DNA of 64,000 nt from an uncultured Candidatus Melainabacteria bacterium. GTDB lineage: Bacteria > Cyanobacteriota > Vampirovibrionia > Gastranaerophilales > Gastranaerophilaceae. Location of the stretch: contig CAKUZB010000009.1 of NCBI GenBank assembly GCA_934717745.1, forward strand, positions 19,686 through 83,685, given 5' to 3'. Below are positions 16,822-25,257 of the stretch, one piece after another. Under the pieces are notes generated by a model that was not told where the DNA came from, searched no databases, and saw only the letters and a program-made list of their open reading frames with translations. The first letter of the stretch is position 1. Each line of letters opens with the position of its first letter. Made by a program: the position numbers and the translations under genes.

Positions 16822-18570
16822 ATGAATACAGTAGGTTTAACAGAAAACCAAGAGGCAGAATACTCAGTAAACTTATTGAATACTGCAATAAAAGAATTTA
16901 ATAAAAAAAACTATTCAATGTGCGAAAACTTGTTGAATGAAGCAAAACCGACATTTAAAGAAACTAATGACGGTTCATCTACAGCAGTTTGTCTTGCATT
17001 GGAAAGTGTTTTGCTTTACTTAAAAGACAAAAGTGCTTACGAAGAAGCCTTGAACTTGCTAGAAGATGCAAAATATCTTGCAACTTTTACTCAAAGTCAT
17101 CGTGCAAAACTTTTTGTTGAGTATATTTTTGGTTTAATAAATAAATTTGAAAAAAATTATGATTTAGCAAAATTACACTTTATTAACGCAAAAAATTTAG
17201 CATTTAAAGAAGACGAGTTTAATTTGCTTGATTTAATTACAGAATATTTGAACGATATTCAATCTATTTCAAGCGGTTTGTTATCAAACAAAAAAGACCC
17301 GTTGGTTGCGTTAGTGAAAATTGGTCAATCTGTTTCAGCAGAAACTAATATTGACGAATTGATTAGAGTTATCGCCGAAGAAACAAAAGGTGCAATTCAA
17401 GCAGACAGATGTACTGTATTTTTGTTAGACAAAGAGCATAATGAACTTTGGTCAAAAGTTGCTTTGGGCGAAGATTCTGAAATTCGTTTTCCGGCAGACA
17501 AAGGTTTGGCGGGTCATTGCGTAAAAACAGGTGAAACAATTAACATCAAAGATGCTTATAATGATTCACGTTTTAATCCTGAAATTGACTATCAGACCGG
17601 ATATAAAACAAAAACAATTTTGTGCATGCCAATTAAGAACCTGCAACAAAAAATTATTGGTGCGTTTCAAGTTTTAAATAAACTTGAGGGATATTTTACT
17701 GATGAAGATGAAGATTTGTTGGTTGCAATCGGTTCATCTGCTGGTATCGCATTAGAAAATGCTCAGTTATTTAAAACTCAGCAAAAAATGTTGGAAGAAC
17801 AAAAAATTGTATTTGATAGTTTTATTGAAACTCTTGCTGCCTCTATCGATGCTCGTGATAAGATTACAGCCGGTCATTCAAGCCGTGTGAGAATGTATTC
17901 AACATTGATTGCACGTGCAATGAATCTTCCGGAAAATGAAATTAACATTATTGAAAAAGCCGCAATTCTTCACGATATTGGTAAAATCGGTATTAGAGAT
18001 TCTGTTCTTCAAAAAGAAGGAAGATTGACAGATGAAGAATATCGTCATATTCAATCTCACGTTCAAATTACACATGACATTTTGCACAAAATTCACATGT
18101 CAGATGATTTCAAAAAAGTTACTGAAATTGCTTGTTCTCATCACGAAAAATTTGACGGAACAGGTTACTATAGAGATTTGTCAGGAAAAAATATTCCTCT
18201 TGGCGGTAGAATTTTAGCGGTTTCTGACGTATTTGATGCGATTACATCAAAAAGACACTATCGTGATAAGATGCCTATCGAAAAAGTTATGAGCATTTTG
18301 TTAAAAGATTCAGGTACACACTTTGATAAAGAGGTTGTTGAGGTGTTTATGAATTTACACTGCGATAGTATCATCAAAGTCTTTTTGACAGAAAATCATC
18401 TTGAATTGAATAAAGATGACGAAGAATTTTTATCACAGTACACAATGAATGATTTATATAATACTTTAAAATTAGAACCTGATACTTTGGATAATACGCA
18501 ACAAAACTTTATCAGTCTATTTAATACGTATTATTATGGTCAAATAGTAAGGGACACAGAGAATGATTAA
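16822..18570 (+). CDS. GAF and HD-GYP domain phosphodiesterase
   Basis: 582 residues in three parts: an N-terminal helical repeat region (1-150), a GAF sensor domain (about 160-315) and an HD-GYP domain (about 330-515). The catalytic pair is His384-Asp385 in ILHDIGKIG, and the HHE motif is at 440-442. HD-GYP enzymes hydrolyse cyclic di-GMP. The name-giving GYP is GYY here (448-450), so the residue used to recruit partners is changed while metal ligands remain. No membrane segment, so a cytoplasmic sensor. It heads an operon whose next gene overlaps it by 8 bases. Confidence 0.88.
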   Translation: MNTVGLTENQEAEYSVNLLNTAIKEFNKKNYSMCENLLNEAKPTFKETNDGSSTAVCLALESVLLYLKDKSAYEEALNLLEDAKYLATFTQSHRAKLFVEYIFGLINKFEKNYDLAKLHFINAKNLAFKEDEFNLLDLITEYLNDIQSISSGLLSNKKDPLVALVKIGQSVSAETNIDELIRVIAEETKGAIQADRCTVFLLDKEHNELWSKVALGEDSEIRFPADKGLAGHCVKTGETINIKDAYNDSRFNPEIDYQTGYKTKTILCMPIKNLQQKIIGAFQVLNKLEGYFTDEDEDLLVAIGSSAGIALENAQLFKTQQKMLEEQKIVFDSFIETLAASIDARDKITAGHSSRVRMYSTLIARAMNLPENEINIIEKAAILHDIGKIGIRDSVLQKEGRLTDEEYRHIQSHVQITHDILHKIHMSDDFKKVTEIACSHHEKFDGTGYYRDLSGKNIPLGGRILAVSDVFDAITSKRHYRDKMPIEKVMSILLKDSGTHFDKEVVEVFMNLHCDSIIKVFLTENHLELNKDDEEFLSQYTMNDLYNTLKLEPDTLDNTQQNFISLFNTYYYGQIVRDTEND

Positions 18571-20110
18571 AAAGTGCTTAACAACACTTGTTATAATATT
18601 GATGGCTTCTTCGCAAATTTGTTTTGCGGAAAAAATATCAACCGGCGATGATTTTGATAAAATGACGATTAATCTTTTAGACCCGTCAATGAAAGTATCT
18701 CAATTGTCGATTAATTTTGATATTGTAGTATCTCAAATTGAAGCCTTTAATGAATTTATTCAAGCGACAGATAAATTTAAACAAAGCAATGTAGAAGCCG
18801 CTTACGATGATTACAAGTTTGTTTTAGATAATGTAGAAACAAATGATTTTGGTTACACTTTAATGGCAAGCAAACTTGCTGATTACGGTTTGTTTTATTT
18901 ATCAAATTATGCTTGCAAAAAAATGGCAGATGCTGAAATTACAAAAAATCACGTAGAAAATATTCAAAAGTTTTTCTATCCAAAGAAAAGACTTCCATAT
19001 AATGAAGAAATTTATTTAGCCGAAGCATACGCAAATATTATGTTTAATGAGCAAAGCAAAGAAACAATGGAGGAATTGCTTAAAAATAGTGATTTATTGG
19101 AAAATTTTGATTATGCAAATTATGTCCTTGCTCTTGCCGGTTATAAAGCAAATAAATTGGCGATTGCAAAACAATATATTCAAGTTGCAGTAACTCAAAA
19201 TCCGCAAAACATGAATTATAAAATTCTGGAAGCAAAAATTTTGGCAAACGGAATGAAACCTCAAGAAGCAATGAAAGTTGTAAATCAACTTAAAAAAGAA
19301 GATTTGACAGAGGCGGAACTTCAAAGACGTGTAAATTCGATTGAAGAATATGTTTTGTACAAATGTGCCAAAAAAGATTGGGAAAGAAATTACCATTTAG
19401 GTAATTATTACTATTATGAAGGCAACTTTGGTAAATCAATTAAAACTTTGCAAACTGCTTTAGGGAAAAATAAATCAAATAATGCAAAAGTTAATGCTTT
19501 AATGAGTAAAGTTTACTTGTCTATGCAAGAATACGAAAAAGCAAAAGATGTTGCTCAAAAAACAGTTAAAAAAGATTCTAATAATCCAGAAGCAAGAATG
19601 ACTTTGGGTAATATAAATTATGCACAACAAAATTATAAAAAAGCCTTAAAAGATTATCAAAAAGCAGGTAAAACAAAAGAATATGCAATTCATTCAGATG
19701 TAAAAATTGCTCAAACTCTTCAAAGATTAGGCGAAGAAAAAAAATCGAAAGAATTATTTGAAAAAGTTTTGAAAGAATCTTCAACTGAATATGAAGCATA
19801 TTATAATATAGCAATGATTGAACCTTTTAAACAACTTACATACTTGAAAAAGGCTTTGGCTTTGAATATTATGTACATTGATGCTTGGCTAGGGCTTGCA
19901 AGACACGAATTATCAAGAGATAACTTTGCTCTTGCTCAAGATTATCTTGCAACAGCATTCTATATTGACCAAAATGATTTTAGGTATTATTATTATCAAG
20001 GTCTGTTGTATAAAAATCAAGATGATATGCAAACCGCAGTGATGTATTTCAGAAAATGTTTGAAACTTAATCCAAATTGTGTTGAAGCACAGAAAGAGTT
20101 AAATTTATAA
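18563..20110 (+). CDS. Exported tetratricopeptide repeat protein
   Basis: 515 residues. The N-terminus (MIKKCLTTLVIILMASSQICFA) is a clear signal peptide with cleavage likely after CFA. The rest is helical repeats, recognisable as TPRs from about residue 280 on (for example NNPEARMTLGNINYAQQNY). It is therefore predicted in the periplasm or at the cell surface as a binding scaffold. The start overlaps the end of the HD-GYP gene by eight bases, and its stop overlaps the start of the next gene by one, so the genes are coupled. Partner unknown. Confidence 0.82.
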   Translation: MIKKCLTTLVIILMASSQICFAEKISTGDDFDKMTINLLDPSMKVSQLSINFDIVVSQIEAFNEFIQATDKFKQSNVEAAYDDYKFVLDNVETNDFGYTLMASKLADYGLFYLSNYACKKMADAEITKNHVENIQKFFYPKKRLPYNEEIYLAEAYANIMFNEQSKETMEELLKNSDLLENFDYANYVLALAGYKANKLAIAKQYIQVAVTQNPQNMNYKILEAKILANGMKPQEAMKVVNQLKKEDLTEAELQRRVNSIEEYVLYKCAKKDWERNYHLGNYYYYEGNFGKSIKTLQTALGKNKSNNAKVNALMSKVYLSMQEYEKAKDVAQKTVKKDSNNPEARMTLGNINYAQQNYKKALKDYQKAGKTKEYAIHSDVKIAQTLQRLGEEKKSKELFEKVLKESSTEYEAYYNIAMIEPFKQLTYLKKALALNIMYIDAWLGLARHELSRDNFALAQDYLATAFYIDQNDFRYYYYQGLLYKNQDDMQTAVMYFRKCLKLNPNCVEAQKELNL

Positions 20111-20763
20111 TGGCAGAAAAAAAGAATATTTTAATAATTGAAGATCACGAACTTACAAGATTTGCTCTAAAAACTGTTTTTAATGACGTAGAGTTTTTGG
20201 GTATGCTTTTTGAAGCGGATTCTGCCGAAAAAGGTTTAGAAATTGTTGAACAAAATGATATTGATTTAATTATTATGGATTTAGGTTTGCCAAATATGAA
20301 CGGCATTGATATGACTAAAAAAATCCGTTCTATGGAAAAAGATATAAAAGTCGTTGTTTTAACTTCTCATAATGACGAAAAAGAAGTTTTAAATAGTATA
20401 AAAGCCGGTGCAAACGCATATTGTTCAAAAGAAATTAATCCTCAAAGGCTTGTTAGTGTTGTAAAATCTGTACTAGACGGTGCGGCTTGGTTTGACCCGA
20501 CTATTTCGCATATTGTTTTGAAAGCCGTAACAACCAACCAATCGTATGAGGATACTCCAAAGAAAACTGATTATAATCTAACAACAAGAGAAGCACAAAT
20601 CTTGAAATTGATTACAGAGGGTTACAGCAACACAGATATTGCAAACGAATTAGTTGTAAGTGTTAATACAACAAAAGCCCATGTGGCAAGTATTTTGCAA
20701 AAACTGGAAGTTGAAGATAGATTACAAGCCGCTTTAAAAGCAATTAAGAATAAAATTGTTTAA
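20110..20763 (+). CDS. NarL/LuxR-family response regulator
   Basis: 217 residues. The receiver domain (1-125) has the acid pair Glu11-Asp12, the phospho-acceptor Asp57 in IIMDLGLPNMNG, Thr at the switch (VVLTSH) and Lys in CSKE. The LuxR-type helix-turn-helix is LTTREAQILKLITEGYSNTD onwards. It should bind DNA as a dimer once phosphorylated. It is the third gene of the operon, next to a second regulator of the same type, and there is no histidine kinase in the operon. Confidence 0.92.
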   Translation: MAEKKNILIIEDHELTRFALKTVFNDVEFLGMLFEADSAEKGLEIVEQNDIDLIIMDLGLPNMNGIDMTKKIRSMEKDIKVVVLTSHNDEKEVLNSIKAGANAYCSKEINPQRLVSVVKSVLDGAAWFDPTISHIVLKAVTTNQSYEDTPKKTDYNLTTREAQILKLITEGYSNTDIANELVVSVNTTKAHVASILQKLEVEDRLQAALKAIKNKIV

Positions 20764-20774
20764 GGAAAAGTTTT

Positions 20775-21407
20775 ATGACAGCAGAATTAGCAAAAATTTT
20801 AATAGTCGATGATAATCCAAAATACTTGGAAGATGCTCTTCCAATGTACGGTTATGAAGTTTCAGTTGCTAATGATGGTATTCAGGCATTAAAAATTTTG
20901 CAAAAAAATCCTGATAGCATAAATTTGGTTTTACTTGATGTAATGATGCCAAATATGAACGGTTGGGATACTTTAAAGGCAATCAGAACAAACGAAAAAA
21001 CAAAAATGATGCCGGTAATTATGATTACAGCGGTAAGTGAAGAACAAAAAATTGTTTCCGGTTTAAAAATTGGTGCTGATGATTATATTGTAAAACCTTT
21101 TGTTCTTCCAAATTTACTTGCAAGAATTGAAGCAGTTTTAAGGCGTTCTAATTGGAATAAAAAAGAAGCAAAAAATGTTGATATAACATTTACTTCTGAC
21201 GAACCGATTGAACCGTTAACTCAAAGGGAAACAGAGGTTTTATCAATGGTTGCAAAAGGTGCAAGCAATCATGATATTGCTGAAAAATTATTCTTAAAAG
21301 AAGTTACTGTGAAAACACATTTGAACAGTATTTTTAAAAAATTAAAAGTTTCAAATCGTACGCAGGCAGTACTTTTAGGAATGCAAATGAATTTAATACA
21401 CGAATAA
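20775..21407 (+). CDS. Second LuxR-type response regulator
   Basis: 210 residues. The receiver has Asp12-Asp13, phospho-acceptor Asp55 (LLDVMMPNMNG), Thr (MITAVS) and Lys (IVKPF), more like an OmpR/CheY receiver, joined to a LuxR helix-turn-helix (LTQRETEVLSMVAKGASNHD). It lies 11 bases after its neighbour. The two differ strongly in sequence, so this is not a recent duplication; they may form heterodimers or answer different kinases. Confidence 0.92.
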   Translation: MTAELAKILIVDDNPKYLEDALPMYGYEVSVANDGIQALKILQKNPDSINLVLLDVMMPNMNGWDTLKAIRTNEKTKMMPVIMITAVSEEQKIVSGLKIGADDYIVKPFVLPNLLARIEAVLRRSNWNKKEAKNVDITFTSDEPIEPLTQRETEVLSMVAKGASNHDIAEKLFLKEVTVKTHLNSIFKKLKVSNRTQAVLLGMQMNLIHE

Positions 21408-21439
21408 CAGATTATTTATAATAGGAGAAAAGGACATCA

Positions 21440-21970
21440 ATGGCAAACTATACAAAAGACGAGTTGATTACATTAATTCAAGAAAATCCTGAAGAATTTA
21501 ACAATTGGAAAAAAGACCAAGAAGAAGTTGATTTAAGTGAAGTTGATTTTTCAAACATTGTTTTGACAGAGGTTGATTTTACTGATGTTGACTTAAATTC
21601 AAGTTCTTTTGCTGATTCTCATTTAACAGAAGTAAAATTTCAAAATTGTGATTTGACCTCTGTTGACTTTACACGTTCAAACCTTGTTGAATGTGATTTC
21701 ACAGATGCAATTTTGCCTGGGGCTGATTTTTCTTATGCAGCAGTAAATTATTGCGTTTTCAATGATTCAGATATGGCTGGTTGTATTTTTGAAGAAAGTG
21801 ATTTATCAAATTCTGATTTTTCTGCTTCTGTAAATATGAGTGCTTGCCGTTTTGACGACGAAACAGTATGGCCGGATTCTGATATGCTACCGGAGGACTT
21901 TGATTCAACTTACAGTGCAGATTTATCTTCTTTAAGAGATGAAGATGATTCTGTCCAATCAGATTATTAA
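21440..21970 (+). CDS. Pentapeptide repeat protein
   Basis: 176 residues. About twenty consecutive five-residue repeats of the A(D/N)Lxx type run from residue 28 to 135 (for example VDFSNIVLTEVDFTDVDL), which form a right-handed quadrilateral beta helix. The ends are acidic. AGGAG precedes the start. Function is not known from sequence; some relatives mimic DNA and protect gyrase, others are structural. It is the fifth gene of the operon that begins with the HD-GYP gene. Confidence 0.88.
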   Translation: MANYTKDELITLIQENPEEFNNWKKDQEEVDLSEVDFSNIVLTEVDFTDVDLNSSSFADSHLTEVKFQNCDLTSVDFTRSNLVECDFTDAILPGADFSYAAVNYCVFNDSDMAGCIFEESDLSNSDFSASVNMSACRFDDETVWPDSDMLPEDFDSTYSADLSSLRDEDDSVQSDY

Positions 21971-21971
21971 T

Positions 21972-22712
21972 ATGCCACATTTTTTTATTAATACAAAAAA
22001 TATAAACAATGACCTTGTTACGATAGACGATAAAGAAAATTATCAACATATAGCAAGGTCTTTGCGTGCTAAAATCGGCGAAAAACTCAGAATGATTGAC
22101 GAAAATCGTATTCAATACGAGGGTAAAATCACTGAAATTACGAAAAATTCTATTGAAGTTTTGATTGAAGAAAAATATCCGTCAGAAAATAAATTAGGTT
22201 TTAATCTTTTTTTGGCACAAGTTCCTTTAAGAAGTGATTTTCAAAATTTGGTTATGGAGAAAGCAACAGAATTGGGTGTAAATGGTGTTTATCCCGTTTA
22301 TAGCGATAATTGTTCTGTTGCAAAATCTGTGATTGAAAAAAAACTTTCAAAATGGCAACGAATTATGTACGAGGCATCAAAACAATGCGAAAGAGCATTT
22401 GTCCCAAATTGTTTTGAACTTAAGACTTTAGAAGATCTTTTGAATGATGACAAATTTGATAAAATAATTGCTTTTTGTGAACGTGGTTATAAATTGTCTA
22501 TGAAAGAGTATTTTTCTAAAAATCCAATAAAAACAGATGAAAATATTCTTGTGATTGTAGGTCCGGAAGGTGGTTTTACAAAACGAGAATTTGAATTGTT
22601 TGAAAAAAGTGGTATTATAATGTTATCGTTAGGCGATTTGATATTGAAAGCAGAAACAGCGGTTATTGTTGGACTTGGAAATATTATTTATGAATTCACA
22701 AATAACAAATAG
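21972..22712 (+). CDS. rsmE: 16S rRNA m3U1498 methyltransferase
   Basis: 246 residues from the ATG at 21972 (MPHFFINTKN), the usual RsmE beginning; a longer in-frame start at 21939 lies inside the previous gene and is rejected. SPOUT-fold signatures are VMEKATELGVNGVYPVYSD, IMYEASKQCERAFVP, VGPEGGFTKREFEL and ILKAETAVIVGLG, the knot that binds S-adenosylmethionine. It methylates U1498 in the ribosomal decoding centre. One base separates it from the pentapeptide gene. Confidence 0.95.
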   Translation: MPHFFINTKNINNDLVTIDDKENYQHIARSLRAKIGEKLRMIDENRIQYEGKITEITKNSIEVLIEEKYPSENKLGFNLFLAQVPLRSDFQNLVMEKATELGVNGVYPVYSDNCSVAKSVIEKKLSKWQRIMYEASKQCERAFVPNCFELKTLEDLLNDDKFDKIIAFCERGYKLSMKEYFSKNPIKTDENILVIVGPEGGFTKREFELFEKSGIIMLSLGDLILKAETAVIVGLGNIIYEFTNNK

Positions 22713-24093
22713 AATACTTGATGATGAATTAGTTCAAAAAATTATGAATTTTTCGAAAAACATACGAGTTTTGCTTGTAGGTGGAGTTATTCGTGATTTT
22801 TGTTTGGGTAAAAAGAATTTTGATAAAGATATAATTGTTGTTGATGAAGATGCAAAAATTTACGCACAAAATTTGGCTCAAAAACTTGATGCTACTTATG
22901 TTCCACTTGATGAAGAAAATAAAATTTATCGTCTTGTATTAAAAGATAAAATTAATTTTATTGACATAACAAATCCTATAGAAAACTCTGTAGAAAAGGA
23001 TTTGGGACGACGTGATTTACGAATGAATGCTATTGCATTTGATTTGAAAGATAAAAAATTTATAGACCTTTTTAACGGATTTAAAGATTTAGAAGAATCA
23101 AAAATTAATATTATTTCAGAAAAAAATCTTGAAGACGATTCCTTGAGATTGTTGAGAATTTTCAGGTTTCAGGCTACAACGGGGTTTGATATTAATGAAG
23201 AACTTAAAGAAATAGTAAAAAAACATTATAAATTAATAAAAAATCCGGCAAAAGAACGTGTAAATTACGAATTGATGAAACTTTTTGACGGCGATTATAC
23301 AGTAAAAGCCTTGAAAACTATGGACGAATGTAATTTGTTGTGCGAAATTTTACCTATATTTAACGATGTAAAAAAAGTTCCGCCAAATACACATCACCAC
23401 TTACCTTTGATAGGTCATTCAATGGAAACTGTCAGACAAATTGAAAATTTCTATAAAATTGCAAATAAAGATGTGAAAAAGCATCTTGATAGTGTTGATT
23501 TTGGGGGATTTAGACGACTTGCTCATTTGAAACTTGCCGGTTTTTTGCACGATATAGGTAAATTCAGTTGTTGGACAATTGAAGAAGATACAGGACGTCA
23601 TAGATTTATAAAACATGAATATTTGGGTTCAGAGATGTGTCCGCAAATTTTGCGAGATTTGAAATTTTCGAAAAAACAAATTGAATATATTTCTGATATG
23701 ATAAAATATCATATTTATCCGTCGCATGTTATATCAACAGAGGGTTTAAGTGAAAAGACAAAGTTACGTTATATTAGAAAAATGGGTTCAAATGTAATTG
23801 ATAACATTATTTTAGCAATGTCTGATAGGCTTTCTGCTCGTGGACAAGCAGTTACAGAAGAAATGGTTAAGAATAATATTTCAGGTTTGCAAGAACTTTT
23901 AGGATACTATCTTGACGTAAGAGAGTCTTTAAAACCTTTACCAAAACTTCTTTCAGGTGAAGAAATTATGGCATTGACAGGTTTAAAACAGTCAAAAGAA
24001 CTGGGAGAATTAATAGAACGCTTGAAAGAGGCTCAATTTGAGGGAAATGTTAATACAAAAGACGAGGCAATAAAGTTTGTTTCTATCCGCTAA
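22690..24093 (+). CDS. cca: CCA-adding tRNA nucleotidyltransferase with HD domain
   Basis: 467 residues from the ATG at 22690 (MNSQITNRI); an upstream TTG at 22666 is in frame but less likely. The class II nucleotidyltransferase head has LLVGGVIRDFCLGKKNFDKD and RRDLRMNAIAFD, with the RNA-binding neck ERVNYELMKL. A C-terminal HD domain is present (FLHDIGKFS). It builds or repairs the CCA end of tRNAs, needed because tRNA-Cys in this window lacks an encoded CCA. It could instead be a poly(A) polymerase; the two are hard to separate by eye. It overlaps rsmE by 23 bases. Confidence 0.9.
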   Translation: MNSQITNRILDDELVQKIMNFSKNIRVLLVGGVIRDFCLGKKNFDKDIIVVDEDAKIYAQNLAQKLDATYVPLDEENKIYRLVLKDKINFIDITNPIENSVEKDLGRRDLRMNAIAFDLKDKKFIDLFNGFKDLEESKINIISEKNLEDDSLRLLRIFRFQATTGFDINEELKEIVKKHYKLIKNPAKERVNYELMKLFDGDYTVKALKTMDECNLLCEILPIFNDVKKVPPNTHHHLPLIGHSMETVRQIENFYKIANKDVKKHLDSVDFGGFRRLAHLKLAGFLHDIGKFSCWTIEEDTGRHRFIKHEYLGSEMCPQILRDLKFSKKQIEYISDMIKYHIYPSHVISTEGLSEKTKLRYIRKMGSNVIDNIILAMSDRLSARGQAVTEEMVKNNISGLQELLGYYLDVRESLKPLPKLLSGEEIMALTGLKQSKELGELIERLKEAQFEGNVNTKDEAIKFVSIR

Positions 24094-24197
24094 AATAAAC
24101 TATATATTTTTGTAAAAATTTGTTTAAGCAAGGACAATTTTTATTTTTAGGGGCGTTTTTCGTGGTAAAGTAAAAAAAGAATAAAGGAAGGAATTTT

Positions 24198-24899
24198 ATG
24201 CCAATTCAAGCGGTTACTCCGAGAATAACTTCTCCGGTGGTTGTAAAAAAAACACCTCAAGTTGTGCTTAATCCACTTAATGAACCGGTAAAACAACAAC
24301 CACAACTTCAAAAACGGGATTTCAATTGGTTTCCTGATATTTTTAAATCTTCTTTAACAAAAGAAATGGAAGAAATTAAGGAGATAAAAAATAATCAAGG
24401 CTTTCCTCGTTTTGACAAGGAAGATAGAAAAGAAATTAAAAAATATCTAAAAAAAGGTGAACTTGATGTTGATGCCGTTAAAACTTTTGCTCAAACGAAT
24501 TTGACAATTAAAGGTATGAGTGAAGCCTACGAGTTTTCAAAAACGTCAAAAGACCCTAAAAAAGAACAACAAAATATTCTAAAGGTTGTTTTAGAGTTTG
24601 AAAAGCCTGAAATGAAAATGCCTCAACAATACAAGGAATACAGAACGCAACTGGAACGTGGTAAAAATTCAACTTATAAAATTAAAAACCACAATGATTC
24701 TCACATTACTATTTATAAAGCAAATGCACAAAAAATCAGTGAATCTACGGTAGAAGCAGGACCTTATTACCCATATCCAAGTAGTTCCGCTTCATCAGGT
24801 TCGTCTGGTTCAAGTAGTTCGGATACAAATAAAAGCGATGATGACGATTGGAGAAATCCATTTAATCCATTAAGTCCATTTAATCCGTTAAATATGTAG
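24198..24899 (+). CDS. Uncharacterised protein with disordered ends
   Basis: 233 residues; family not recognised. The first 45 residues are rich in Pro, Val and Gln, a charged helical centre (60-160) follows, and the C-terminus is serine-rich (SSSASSGSSGSSSS) and ends in WRNPFNPLSPFNPLNM, a repeat of NPF/NPL. No signal peptide or membrane segment. AAGGAAGG precedes the ATG. It is a single-gene unit closed by an exceptionally long terminator. It may belong to the same lineage-specific class as the NPF protein at 7.5 kb. Confidence 0.75.
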   Translation: MPIQAVTPRITSPVVVKKTPQVVLNPLNEPVKQQPQLQKRDFNWFPDIFKSSLTKEMEEIKEIKNNQGFPRFDKEDRKEIKKYLKKGELDVDAVKTFAQTNLTIKGMSEAYEFSKTSKDPKKEQQNILKVVLEFEKPEMKMPQQYKEYRTQLERGKNSTYKIKNHNDSHITIYKANAQKISESTVEAGPYYPYPSSSASSGSSGSSSSDTNKSDDDDWRNPFNPLSPFNPLNM

Positions 24900-24901
24900 T
24901 T

Positions 24902-24954
24902 TTTCAAATAAATAAAGGCGGTTGATGAAATCAACCGCCTTTATTTATTTGAAA
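24902..24954. terminator. Very long perfect hairpin terminator
   Basis: A 25-base arm (24902-24926) and its exact complement (24930-24954) enclose only GAA. The stem core is GGCGGTTGAT/ATCAACCGCC flanked by AT-rich arms, so T-runs exist on both strands. Confidence 0.9.
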
Positions 24955-24967
24955 TTTCCCCTAATAC

Positions 24968-24996
24968 TTGAAGAAAGTCAAAAAATGAGTTATAAT
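24968..24996 (+). promoter_or_regulatory. Promoter of small membrane protein gene
   Basis: TTGAAG at 24968-24973, 17 bases, TATAAT at 24991-24996. Transcription would begin near 25003, so the ATG at 25002 cannot be used and the ATG at 25023 is preferred. Confidence 0.6.
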
Positions 24997-25022
24997 AATA
25001 CATGTCAAAGAGGAGAGATTAT

Positions 25023-25196
25023 ATGCCAGAGATGCCAAAATGGTTAATCGCTTTGATTGTTGTTGTTGCCGGTGGCTGGATAATATCCCAAACCGCAGAC
25101 TTTGTCGGTAAAGTTAACACAACTGTTAACAAAGCAAATTCGAGTATGAATCAAACACAACAAAGCGTTTCGTCAATCGGAAAATACGAAGAATAA
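25023..25196 (+). CDS. Small single-pass membrane protein
   Basis: 57 residues from the ATG at 25023, with GAGGAGA nine bases upstream. One membrane helix (WLIALIVVVAGGWII) follows a short N-terminus, then a polar tail rich in Asn, Thr, Gln and Ser (VNTTVNKANSSMNQTQQSV). Family not recognised. It stands alone, with its own promoter and a hairpin terminator. Confidence 0.68.
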   Translation: MPEMPKWLIALIVVVAGGWIISQTADFVGKVNTTVNKANSSMNQTQQSVSSIGKYEE

Positions 25197-25222
25197 GATT
25201 TTCTATATTTATTAAAAAAAAG

Positions 25223-25247
25223 AGCAAGTTTGCGAACTTGTCGTTTT
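25223..25247. terminator. Hairpin between convergent genes
   Basis: CAAGTT (25225-25230) and AACTTG (25235-25240) pair around TGCG. The stem is preceded by seven A and followed by GTTTTT after a short gap, so it may act on both strands. Confidence 0.6.
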
Positions 25248-25257
25248 TGTTGTGTTC

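Noticed and set aside
18563..20110. Several minus-strand frames of 60-100 codons under the exported TPR gene
   Set aside because: They are Phe/Leu/Ile-rich shadows of the Lys/Glu/Asn-rich coding strand and lack ribosome sites.
21939..21971. Earlier start for rsmE
   Set aside because: It lies inside the pentapeptide gene, and the RsmE family starts at the MPHFF position.
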